A stretch of DNA of 38,049 bases from Microscillaceae bacterium. GTDB lineage: Bacteria; Bacteroidota; Bacteroidia; Cytophagales; Microscillaceae. The DNA is taken from NCBI GenBank assembly GCA_025455045.1, contig JALONJ010000011.1:1-38049 (forward strand), written 5' to 3'. Of the stretch, positions 16,081-25,177 are shown one piece after another; position 1 is the stretch's first letter; each line of letters starts with the position of its first letter. A model generated the notes under the pieces. That model was not told the DNA's origin. It did no database searches and worked only from the letters and a program-made list of their open reading frames with translations. A program made the position numbers and the translations under genes.

Positions 16081-17318
16081 TGGATATGGAGTAAAAAATT
16101 ACAAATTGAATTTTAAAATTATGGTGTATAAGTAAAAAAGTAAAAATGATTGGTCAAGAAGCCAAAATAGCAACTTGATTGGTAAAGCAAAGTAAAAACC
16201 ATCGATGATTGCTCAGCCGAATAATTTATGCCGGAAGTCTAAGTAAAATAAATATTTTTAAAAACCCGCGCTATCCCAAACCTAAAAAAATGTTAATATC
16301 CATAAGTATTTGATAATCAGGTAGTTGTGAATTTACTGAATTTTGAAAAATATTGTACGCTCAACCTTGGTTTGTGGCACATCATAGCTGAATATAATCT
16401 CCGAAAAGGTTTTGAAGAATCATTTTTCAAAAAGATACTTGCAATTAATTGGGGTAGATAAACCGCCCAATTAAGCATAGTAAGAGATACAAAATAAAGT
16501 AACACTTTTAAAAATATAATTAATGTGAAAATCCTCCAAAGGCGGACACCGTCAGGTAATTAAATAATTTCTAATTCCTAATTGTTAATTGACAATTCCA
16601 TATTTTGATGGCTGTCAAAATTTTATACCCGAAAAAACACAGTTTATGCCCCCAATTCAGCCGCTTATGCCTTTTGTTTGGAAGGTTCAAAATTCTTTTT
16701 CAAATTGCCGAACTAAACAATAGTTGGCAAATCATTCCAAATTATTGCAAATCAATGATAAAAACAAAGCCAAAAAGTTGAAGTTTGACGCTTTAAAATG
16801 GACATTAATCGAAAAAATCGCACTTTCTAGTATCTTAACTCGTTAATTGTTCCAATGCTTGAAAGACAAAAAGAATGAGATTTTATGGGTTAAATGGATT
16901 GGAAACAAATTGATAATTAATTGATTATCAGTTTATTACATATATTGAATATGAACTCAAATTGCTCACAGCCTTTGAGTGATTTGGAATTATGCTTATA
17001 TTATGTTTATTTTGCGACAAACTTGCATATTCCAACATTCTAATCCTCCACAAATAATCATTTTTTTAACTTTATATCCATAAGCAAAAAAAAGCGTTTG
17101 AGCAAATTATTTTAATAAATGAAATAACACCCTTTAGGTTCTCGACATATTTGCAGGAATTATTTAGCTTAGATTTGGGCTAAAAGCCGTTTACGTGTGC
17201 GGGCTAGACAGCCTGCGTTACAATTTTCCCCCAAAATGTGTAAAGAACCTGAATCTCTAAAATTTTGACAAGAAAAATCGCACCAATCTTTTAATACATA
17301 ATTATTTTAAATAAATTT
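16081..17318. repeat. 1.2-kb intergenic region upstream of the T9SS cargo gene
   Basis: No gene is supported; a 62-codon reverse frame at 16317-16505 has no recognisable features. It holds family A cores at 16311-16319 and 16922-16930, a family A palindrome split by a 20-bp GC-rich insert (16516-16562, insert 16532-16551), and family B (17137-17249). Between 16600 and 16900 a short ATG-less frame ending LSSILTR lies in otherwise featureless DNA; I cannot tell whether it is a gene remnant. Confidence 0.6.
17137..17249 (+). repeat. Family B dispersed repeat, copy 3
   Basis: Starts GGTTCTCGACATATTTGCAG and ends GTGTAAAGAACC, so the two ends are imperfect inverted repeats (GGTTCT with AGAACC, and AGGAATT with AATTTTCC further in). 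The central stem is GGGCTAGACAGCCTGC. It lies 69 bp upstream of the large cargo gene. Confidence 0.75.
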
Positions 17319-20300
17319 ATGAATTTACACTACTACCCACCACCACACTATTTAACACATTGTTTTTTAAGATTTAGACAGCAATGGGGCTTTTGGGTCG
17401 GACTTTTATTTTTATCGATTTTGAATGTTTCGGCTCAAGAAGGCACCAAGCAATTGATGCCCAATACCAATGACATTCTCTACATTGAACTCAATGCCGC
17501 CGGTAGCGACTTTGCTTCTTATACCTCACCCGAGCGCGAGCGACTATACATCTACCTCAAAGCTGGGGAAAAACTGCATTTGGGAATGAAAATGTCCGAC
17601 CCAATTGACGGAAGTGCCGGAGTTCCTGACAATACGACTTTTCGAATCAAAGACCCTAGTGGGGCAATTGCTTTCCCCCAGACCACTTTTCCGGCTTCAA
17701 CACGCCCTACAGGATTTATAGCCGATTATACCCAAGCTACTGCCGGACCAAATGGAGCAATTCTGAATGGCGTAGCCATCAGCACAGGTTACACTCCTTT
17801 CATATTTACGGCAACCACTACCGGCGACCATTACATTGAGTTTGAGACTTGGAATTTGACCAATCCGTTTCGCACCCCCAACAATCGCCGGACTTATATT
17901 GAGTTTTTTGATGCCACAGTAACCGATGCCGCCAACAATATCATCACTAACCCCAGCAACCCTAATCGCTCGGCGGGTCGGGTGTGGTCACGCCAGTGGG
18001 CATTGGTCAACAAAAGTTTTACGGCTAACCCTATCAAAGCCTCCTTTTATATTTATACGGATGATGGTTTTGTCAATCGAGTACAATATGATATGAGTAC
18101 TTTCTCGTATTTGTTTGTATCCAACACCTTTGGCGTACGCAAAACCGCCGATTCTTACATCAATCGCCAGAGTATTGTCGGCAATGCTTTTAACGCCCAA
18201 GACATAAGCCAACACAAGGTATTTCTCAATGACCCCGATTTGAGTGTTTATCCCAATTCTAGCAAAGAACCAACGGCTAAAATTTGGTTCAATAATCGGC
18301 AAATCTATGATTATCAACAGACTCGTAGTCCGCAGAGTTTGCCCCTCAATCCGGGGATTATTCCGTTAAATGCCAATCAAAATGGTTGCCCACATCCGAC
18401 TTACGCTATTTTTAGAATAGAATCCAACATTGCCGGACAACTCCAAGTCAATTTAGACTTAGATAACAATGGCTTCAATTTGGCGGGTGGTATAGATAGG
18501 GTCTTGTTTCAAGATGTAAAGTCCGATACTATAGCTTTTTTGACTTGGGATTTGAAAGATGCACTAGGGCAACCTATTCCGGCAGGGACTAATTTTAGTG
18601 CCAAAGCTATTTTCTTATTGGCTGGAATTACCCACTTTCCTATTTATGACGTAGAAACAATGAATAGTGTGCAAACCGAAGCTGTTCGCCCTTATAATCG
18701 CTTCAATCCGACTTTATATTGGGACGACTTGGATTTGCAAACCAGTGGGAGTACTTTGACTATTCACCCAACTTCTGCCGCCACCCAATTGATTCCCAAT
18801 GCCACCACCGCCCGAAGATGGGTCTATAATGGCAACAATAATTCATTTAACAATGGTAATTTGAATACGGTAAACTCTTGGTTTAGTGGTCTGGAATTGG
18901 TAACTGATTTTCAATATACCATCAATACCAGTGGATTGTGTATCAATGACAATTGCGACCAAGATAATATTCCCAATGTAAATGATACCGATGACGACAA
19001 TGACGGCTTGCCCGATATGGCAGAATATATCGTAAACATTGACCCTTACGGTGATGAAGACAATGATGGTGTTTTTAATTATCGTGATAGTAATTTAGTC
19101 GGTTTTATAGATGCCAACAATGACGGCATCAATGATGTATTTGACCAAGACAAAGACGGTATTATCAATTCTTGTGATTTGGACTCCGACAATGATGGTA
19201 TTTCGGATGTAATCGAAGCGGGTGGCGTTGATGCCAATAGCAATGGCTTGATTTATGACAATACCTTTACCGATATTGATTTAGATGGTTTGGAAGATAC
19301 CATTGACCCACTGGTTGTGGGTGGTACTGCCGGAACTCCGCTTCTCAATCTGGATAGTGATTTAGATGGCGTGAAGAATTTTTTGGATAAAGATACCGAC
19401 AGTGATGGGATTCCCGATAACCGCGAAGGGCAAACTACTCCGGGTTATAAAACTCCCCTCAGCTCAGGAACAATTGACAGCGATGGCGATGGCTTAAATG
19501 ATGCGTATGACCCATTTTTTAATGCCAATAATACCCTTGCGCCGTTTAGTGCTTTTGGAACAAGTATTGCCAATGGAACTTACCTTATTCCGGTCAATAC
19601 CGATAATCTAGCGGGAGATGCCCCCGATATTTTAGATGCCGACTCCGACAATGACCTCGCCCGCGACTGGGTAGAAGGCTTTGATGACAATGAAAACGGA
19701 GCAAGTTTAGAAGATTTATTGATTAGAGCTGCCGTATATGAAACGGTCAAAAATAACCCCGGGCATTATCCCAATACCGATGCCAATACCAATGGCTTAC
19801 CCGATTGGCTTGATGACCAAGATACTGACGGCGTACCCAATTATCAAGATGCCCAAAGCTCATTTTTTCGGGATACCGATAAAGACGGAATGATAGATTT
19901 GTACGATGAAGACGCTCAAGGCAAGGGTTATGGCAATACTACCATTCCTTTTGCCGAGCCGGATAACAACAACAACGGCGCGCCCAACTACCGCGATGTG
20001 CAAACGGTGGTGTGTTTACAAGCCCCAGTTACTACTTTCAGTGGCAACACTACGCTTTGCGAAGGCGAAAATTTGATTCTCACTGCTAATCAAGCCACTG
20101 CCATCAGTTATACTTGGCGCAAAGGCAATACAATAGTAGGAAATGCTAAAACCCTGACAATCAATGGAATAGCTCTTAGTAATGCAGGCAATGATTATAC
20201 CTTAGAGGTAGATAATGGGTCGTGTAAACAAATTTCCAACCTTTTTTCAGTAAGTGTTACAGTTGCTCCCGATATAACTTTTACCGGCGCAACTACGGCT

Positions 20301-22988
20301 TGCGAAGGCACTAATTTGGTCTTAACTGCCAATCAAAATCCGGCAGTAAGCTATACTTGGCGCAAAGGCAATACAATAGTAGGAAATGCTAAAATTCTGA
20401 CAATCAATAACTTAGCTAATACAGATGCCGGAAACGATTATACGCTTGAAGTGAATACCGGCAGTTGTGTGCGAACCTCCAATGCTTTTAGTATTGCGGT
20501 GAGTTCTCAACCTAAAATTGATTTGGCAGTCAGTGCCTTAAGCGCGAGTATTTGTTTAAATGCTTCGGGCATTGTTCAAATTGCTAATTCGGAGGCGGAT
20601 GTTATTTATCAATTAAAATTAAATAATACCAATATAGGTGCGGCAATCAATGGCAATGGCAGTACTTTGCCAATCAATACCGGCAATTTGAGTTCAGCAG
20701 GCGATTATGTGTATAGTGTAGAGGCTTTGCGAAGTGGGTGTACCTTAGTTGTCCTTACCCAAACTGCCACGATTACCGTGTTGGCGCAACCCAAAACTGA
20801 TTTGAACTTAAGTGCCGAAACTACTACACTTTGCGTAGGCAATACAGGTACTAATATTTTGATTCAAAATTCTGAAGCAGATGTTACTTATCAATTAAGA
20901 AACGGCACAACCAATCTTGGTACGGCTTTGAATGGCAATGGTGGAATTTTGGCTTTGCCTACAGGCGCAATTAATGCCAATACAACTTTTAATGTATTAG
21001 CGCAAAGAGGTAATTGTACTGCTATCCAATTAACTCAAACCGCCCAGGTAACAGTCAATCCTAATCCTGATTTACTTCTTTCAGTAAGTGTCTTAGAATC
21101 AATCCTTTGTGAAAATAATAGCGGTACAAGTGTCGTGATTAACAATACCCAAACTGATGTGAGTTATCAATTAAGAATCGGCATTAGCAATATAGGTAAT
21201 TCGGTTTCAGGTAATGGTGGAAATATTGAAATTCCTACCGGAGCTATCAGCACTACGACTGTTTTCAATGTATTGGCTACGCGAAATGGCTGCATACCTC
21301 AACAGTTAAGCAATACCGTTGAAGTGTTTGTCAACCCTTTACCAAAAATTAATTTAGTTGTAAGTCCCTCACAATCAATCATTTGTGGATTTGAAAATAC
21401 CGGCACGACCATCAAAATTGATAATTCGGAATTATTCGTCAATTATCAATTGCAAAGCGGTGGCAATGATATTGGAATGACCGTAGCCGGAACGGGTGGA
21501 ACTATCGAACTACCTACCGGCAAAGTATTGAACGAAGGACTAAACACTTATACCATTTTGGCAATCCGCCAAGCCTGCGAAGGAGTAGAATTGACTCAAA
21601 AAGCCGAAATTACTTTAGTTCCTGAATTAAATCTAGGTTTAGATGTTTCGGTTGATAATTCAGTGCTTTGTGGAGCAAACACCGGCACCAACCTCAATGT
21701 AATTGATTCTCAACTGGGAGTTAGTTATCAATTAAGAGTTGGTTTAATCAATCTCGGCAATCCAATGATTGGCACTGGCAATACGATTAGCTTGCCAACT
21801 GGCGCGATTACCGCGAATGGAATTACAACTTTCAATGTATTGGCAAGTCGCGCGGGTTGTACGGCTGCCCCTTTGACTGAAACCGTGGAAGTTTCTTTGA
21901 ACAAATTGCCCGAAACCAATTTAACGTTGCAAGTACAAAACCCTTCGCTGTGTGTGGGTAATACCGGCACTGACATTATTATTAAAAATAGCGAAGCTGG
22001 AGTTTTTTATCAATTGCAAGATAGCAATAACAATAACCTAGGTACTGCCCAAGCCGGAAATGGCGGCGATTTATTACTATCAACCGGTGTCATTACTAAT
22101 TTAGGCGCAAATACTTTTAAAGTAATGGGCGTGGTTACGAATTGTTCGCCGGTAAAAATTGCTAATGATTTGATTATCAATGTATTTAATAATATCATTC
22201 CCACAGTGAGTATTAGCGGTGGGCAAAGCGGAATATGCGCCGGACAGCCGACTGTTTTGGGAGTCAATGCTACTGATGCCGGTTTGAATCCGACTTATCG
22301 TTGGTTTTTGAATAATGTGCAAGTAGCTACTACTGCGACATTTAGCAGTAACCTGCTCAAAAACGGCGATAAAGTCAAAGTAGAAATGACTTCCTCGATT
22401 CCTTGTACTGCGCCGATAACTTCGGCAGAATTGACCATTCAAGTCAATCCTTTGCCCAATGTGCAAATTAAGGCGAAAACGACCGAAGGAGTGTTGGGTT
22501 GTGAATTAGAATTAACCGTCGAGGGCGCGCAAACCTACACTTGGACACCGTTGGCTTCTATCATCAATCTTTCGCCTTCGGGCAATCGCGTGGTTGTAAA
22601 ACCTACTCAAACTACCGAGTACATTGTAACCGGCACCGATGCCAATGGCTGTACGAACAAAGATACTTTGAAAATCACGATTTTGCCCAAAGAAGAATTG
22701 TTTGTACCTACTTTATTTACACCCAATGGTGATAAAAATAATGATGTGTTTATTGTTCACGCCGAGTGTATCGCTGATATTAATGTCAAGGTTTTTGACC
22801 GCTCAGGAAACCTCGTCTATGAAGCCCGGACGGTAGAGCAAGCTACCCAAATTGGTTGGGACGGCACTTTGGGAGGGCGCGAACAGCCCACCGGCAAATA
22901 CATTTGGCGAATTGAGGGCAAATGCGCCAATGGCTTACCGCTTTTGTATCAAGGCAAAAATTCAGGTACAATTAATCTATTTCGTTAA
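17319..22988 (+). CDS. Giant secreted repeat protein with type B T9SS C-terminal domain (adhesin-like)
   Basis: An 1889-residue protein. Signal peptide ends near residue 40 (NVSAQ). Order of parts: N-terminal region (about 41-540) of unknown fold; thrombospondin type 3-like Ca-binding repeats rich in DNDG/DSDGDG (about 545-890); two Ig/PKD-like domains with TYTWRKGN-type cores (about 892-1062); six tandem repeats of about 92-95 residues (about 1063-1625), each with a conserved Cys pair and a YQLR-type strand; two more Ig-like domains; and a C-terminal domain (about 1795-1889) with FVPTLFTPNGDKNNDVF, the type B gliding-motility CTD used by SprB-like cargo. By family knowledge it is exported by T9SS and displayed on the surface. 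The PorP/SprF gene 22 bp downstream fits as its dedicated partner. Two of the Ig domains share a 43-bp identical DNA stretch. Confidence 0.93.
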   Translation: MNLHYYPPPHYLTHCFLRFRQQWGFWVGLLFLSILNVSAQEGTKQLMPNTNDILYIELNAAGSDFASYTSPERERLYIYLKAGEKLHLGMKMSDPIDGSAGVPDNTTFRIKDPSGAIAFPQTTFPASTRPTGFIADYTQATAGPNGAILNGVAISTGYTPFIFTATTTGDHYIEFETWNLTNPFRTPNNRRTYIEFFDATVTDAANNIITNPSNPNRSAGRVWSRQWALVNKSFTANPIKASFYIYTDDGFVNRVQYDMSTFSYLFVSNTFGVRKTADSYINRQSIVGNAFNAQDISQHKVFLNDPDLSVYPNSSKEPTAKIWFNNRQIYDYQQTRSPQSLPLNPGIIPLNANQNGCPHPTYAIFRIESNIAGQLQVNLDLDNNGFNLAGGIDRVLFQDVKSDTIAFLTWDLKDALGQPIPAGTNFSAKAIFLLAGITHFPIYDVETMNSVQTEAVRPYNRFNPTLYWDDLDLQTSGSTLTIHPTSAATQLIPNATTARRWVYNGNNNSFNNGNLNTVNSWFSGLELVTDFQYTINTSGLCINDNCDQDNIPNVNDTDDDNDGLPDMAEYIVNIDPYGDEDNDGVFNYRDSNLVGFIDANNDGINDVFDQDKDGIINSCDLDSDNDGISDVIEAGGVDANSNGLIYDNTFTDIDLDGLEDTIDPLVVGGTAGTPLLNLDSDLDGVKNFLDKDTDSDGIPDNREGQTTPGYKTPLSSGTIDSDGDGLNDAYDPFFNANNTLAPFSAFGTSIANGTYLIPVNTDNLAGDAPDILDADSDNDLARDWVEGFDDNENGASLEDLLIRAAVYETVKNNPGHYPNTDANTNGLPDWLDDQDTDGVPNYQDAQSSFFRDTDKDGMIDLYDEDAQGKGYGNTTIPFAEPDNNNNGAPNYRDVQTVVCLQAPVTTFSGNTTLCEGENLILTANQATAISYTWRKGNTIVGNAKTLTINGIALSNAGNDYTLEVDNGSCKQISNLFSVSVTVAPDITFTGATTACEGTNLVLTANQNPAVSYTWRKGNTIVGNAKILTINNLANTDAGNDYTLEVNTGSCVRTSNAFSIAVSSQPKIDLAVSALSASICLNASGIVQIANSEADVIYQLKLNNTNIGAAINGNGSTLPINTGNLSSAGDYVYSVEALRSGCTLVVLTQTATITVLAQPKTDLNLSAETTTLCVGNTGTNILIQNSEADVTYQLRNGTTNLGTALNGNGGILALPTGAINANTTFNVLAQRGNCTAIQLTQTAQVTVNPNPDLLLSVSVLESILCENNSGTSVVINNTQTDVSYQLRIGISNIGNSVSGNGGNIEIPTGAISTTTVFNVLATRNGCIPQQLSNTVEVFVNPLPKINLVVSPSQSIICGFENTGTTIKIDNSELFVNYQLQSGGNDIGMTVAGTGGTIELPTGKVLNEGLNTYTILAIRQACEGVELTQKAEITLVPELNLGLDVSVDNSVLCGANTGTNLNVIDSQLGVSYQLRVGLINLGNPMIGTGNTISLPTGAITANGITTFNVLASRAGCTAAPLTETVEVSLNKLPETNLTLQVQNPSLCVGNTGTDIIIKNSEAGVFYQLQDSNNNNLGTAQAGNGGDLLLSTGVITNLGANTFKVMGVVTNCSPVKIANDLIINVFNNIIPTVSISGGQSGICAGQPTVLGVNATDAGLNPTYRWFLNNVQVATTATFSSNLLKNGDKVKVEMTSSIPCTAPITSAELTIQVNPLPNVQIKAKTTEGVLGCELELTVEGAQTYTWTPLASIINLSPSGNRVVVKPTQTTEYIVTGTDANGCTNKDTLKITILPKEELFVPTLFTPNGDKNNDVFIVHAECIADINVKVFDRSGNLVYEARTVEQATQIGWDGTLGGREQPTGKYIWRIEGKCANGLPLLYQGKNSGTINLFR

Positions 22989-23010
22989 TCGACATCAAAA
23001 TTGAAATAAT

Positions 23011-24504
23011 ATGAAATTATTATATAAGTCATTGAAAATCAATCTATTATCAATTCTTGCTGTTTTAGGAATTGGTATGATACAAGTACAAGCGCAAGCC
23101 GATTATAACTTAACCCAATTTCAAAATACCCCACTTTTGACCAATCCGGCAATGGTAGGTATGAGTAATGATACCCAATTTTCATTCAATTTTCGAAATC
23201 AGCCCAATGCGACCGGTGACAATTTTATGATTGGGATGTTATCAGCCACGCACGGCTTTGTCAATAAAAAAACTTGCAAACGTTGGGGAGGAATTGGTTT
23301 ATCCATTCTAAACGACCACGCCGGACAGTTTATCCGCACCAATGCCGGCATGTTAGCATTGGCATTGAACCAAAAATTGGGTTATAACCGATTAGGAAAT
23401 AATTTTTTGAGCTTTGGGATGCAAGGCGGCTATTTTCAACGCCGTTTAGACATTGAAGGCTTGACTACCTCGAGCCAATATCAAAATGGTAATTATAACC
23501 CGATTCTAAATTTGGGTGAAAATGTCGAGAATTTTAATCAAGGTTTTGGGGTAGCCAGTATGGGTTTGATGTGGTATGCTACGGATTCTTTGGGCAGACA
23601 AACCTTGTTTTTGGGCGTATCAGGAATGAATTTGAATGAACCGCGTACTTCGTTTTACAGTGCTACCCTTGACCGTTTGCCCCATCATCTCAATTTTACA
23701 GGCGGAGTGCGGGTTTTGAACACCGAAAGATTGTCGATTTTTCCAAATTTTCGTTGGGTACGGCGCACCGGCAACAATCAAGTCAATGCAGGTTCGTGGC
23801 TCAATTACCATTTATTGTCCGAAAATAATGGCTTCTTACGGCGTGGAATGGCGAGCGTAGGCTTGTGGTATAATTTTAACAATGCTTTTGTCGGGGCAAT
23901 TCAGCTTGAGCAACCTAAGTATTTTGCGACTTTGAGTTTTGACTTGCCCACCGCCGGAACTTCCAACTTATGGCAAGGCTCTAATGCTTTTGAAATTACG
24001 CTAGGCTATAAAATTCGCCGAGAGTGTGTAAATCGGGAAAGAATTTTTATTCCACCTTTGGAGAGAAATATTATTCCAATTGAAAATAACTTAACCAAAC
24101 CGCCATTTATACCCATTCCGCTTAATAAAAAAGTGAAGAAAAGACCCGAAACCAAGCCGGGCTTGGAAGATGGAGCTTTTCGTTTCAAATACAATAGTTC
24201 GGAATTAGATGATGCCTCCAAAATATTGTTGGATAGTGTGGCGCAAGTCTTGATGGAGTACCCCGAAGCGATTATTGAAGTAGCCGGACATACTTGCGAT
24301 ATTGGGACGGATGCCCGCAATTTGGAGTTGTCGAGAAATCGGGCGGAGTCGATGCGTAAGTATTTGGCGGATTATGACGGCATTGACCCTAAGCGCATTA
24401 CGATTGCGGCTTTTGGGGAGTCTCGCCCGCTCGTGCCGAATTTGAATGAAGATAATCGCCGAAAAAACCGAAGAGTGGCGTTTAAAATGAAGTTTCCTGA
24501 GTAG
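23011..24504 (+). CDS. PorP/SprF-family outer-membrane protein fused to OmpA-like domain
   Basis: A 497-residue protein. Signal peptide ends at about residue 29 (VQAQ). Residues about 30-335 match the PorP/SprF family, with the typical NPAMVG near the N-terminus and repeated amphipathic strands of an outer-membrane barrel. A proline-rich linker leads to an OmpA-type peptidoglycan-binding domain (about 385-497) with FKYNSSELDD, GHTCDIG, LSRNRAESMRKYL, FGESRP and NRRKNRRV. In type B T9SS loci a PorP/SprF protein is needed for secretion or retention of its neighbouring cargo, and here it follows that cargo with a 22-bp gap. The fused OmpA domain would tie the complex to the cell wall. The usual Asp after GHT is Cys. 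Confidence 0.92.
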   Translation: MKLLYKSLKINLLSILAVLGIGMIQVQAQADYNLTQFQNTPLLTNPAMVGMSNDTQFSFNFRNQPNATGDNFMIGMLSATHGFVNKKTCKRWGGIGLSILNDHAGQFIRTNAGMLALALNQKLGYNRLGNNFLSFGMQGGYFQRRLDIEGLTTSSQYQNGNYNPILNLGENVENFNQGFGVASMGLMWYATDSLGRQTLFLGVSGMNLNEPRTSFYSATLDRLPHHLNFTGGVRVLNTERLSIFPNFRWVRRTGNNQVNAGSWLNYHLLSENNGFLRRGMASVGLWYNFNNAFVGAIQLEQPKYFATLSFDLPTAGTSNLWQGSNAFEITLGYKIRRECVNRERIFIPPLERNIIPIENNLTKPPFIPIPLNKKVKKRPETKPGLEDGAFRFKYNSSELDDASKILLDSVAQVLMEYPEAIIEVAGHTCDIGTDARNLELSRNRAESMRKYLADYDGIDPKRITIAAFGESRPLVPNLNEDNRRKNRRVAFKMKFPE

Positions 24505-24825
24505 AAGCTTCCCCCCGTCCCCTCCGAAGGAGGGGAGAAATACAGCAGGGTGTTTTTTTAAGTAATTGATTATCTTTGACTTTTGACAAATAACATTGTA
24601 CCACAGCCTTTAGGCTGTGGGAGGCACAGCCTAAAGGCTGTGATACAATTTTTATAACTCATTGATAATCAAAGGTTTATAAAAAGCTGGATTTCTACGG
24701 AATGACAAAATAGATGGTTAGCCTGATGGCTATGGTGGCACGCATTCCCACAGCATTTCTGAAAAGTGGCAAGGATTTAGGGAATGTGTAACTAATTGAT
24801 AATCAGTTAGTTATGGATTTGTTTG

Positions 24826-24935
24826 GGTTCTCGACATATTTACAGAAATTATTTAGCTTAAATCTGGTCGGAAGCCACTTACGCGCGCAGGCTAGGCAGC
24901 CTGCGTTACAATTTTTCTGAAAAGTGGCAAGGATT
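24826..24935 (+). repeat. Family B dispersed repeat, copy 4
   Basis: Closest to copy 3: starts GGTTCTCGACATATTTACAG, central stem GCAGGCTAGGCAGCCTGC, then GTTACAATTTTTCTGAAAAG. A partial second right end (TTTCTGAAAAGTGGCAAGG) lies just upstream at 24763-24780, and a family A palindrome sits on each side. Confidence 0.72.
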
Positions 24936-25020
24936 TAGAAAAATATGTAATTAATTGATAATCAGTTAGTTATGAATTTGTTTGCTTTGCGCGCCGGATG
25001 GAAGCCTCTGGTAGAGACTC

Positions 25021-25094
25021 CGCTTGCGCGCCCACCCCATACATAGGGTAGGGTTTGCAAACCCTACCCTATGTATGGGGTGGGCGCGCAAGCG
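25021..25094. repeat. 74-bp perfect palindrome with no spacer
   Basis: Bases 25021-25057 are exactly complementary to 25058-25094, centred on TTTG/CAAA. The arms run CGCTTGCGCGCCCACC, then CCATACATAGGGTAGGG. Weaker complementarity continues outward on both sides. It lies 83 bp upstream of the FG-GAP gene start. Confidence 0.95.
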
Positions 25095-25177
25095 AGGCTC
25101 TATACACGACAGCCGGAAATCGCGCCCCAATGAATGTAAATACAGATAAAAAAAGATTGATTAGAAAAATAATGATT

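Larger units (their letters stand above)
24505..25177. repeat. Intergenic repeat island between PorP/SprF-OmpA and FG-GAP genes
   Basis: No gene is seen in 673 bases. Contents: hairpin CCCCTCC-GAA-GGAGGGG (24517-24533); a diverged palindrome (24558-24575); a large hairpin at 24595-24649 with 24-bp arms and one mismatch, made of two copies of CACAGCCT/AGGCTGTG; family A cores at 24663-24671, 24797-24805 and 24956-24964; family B (24826-24935); and the 74-bp perfect palindrome at 25021-25094. Confidence 0.75.

Noticed and set aside
16317-16505. 62-codon reverse frame
   Set aside because: No promoter, no recognisable features, starts inside AT-rich repeat DNA and overlaps a family A palindrome.
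25055-25177. N-terminal extension of the FG-GAP protein
   Set aside because: It starts from a TTG inside the 74-bp palindrome and would place 41 residues before a normal signal peptide.
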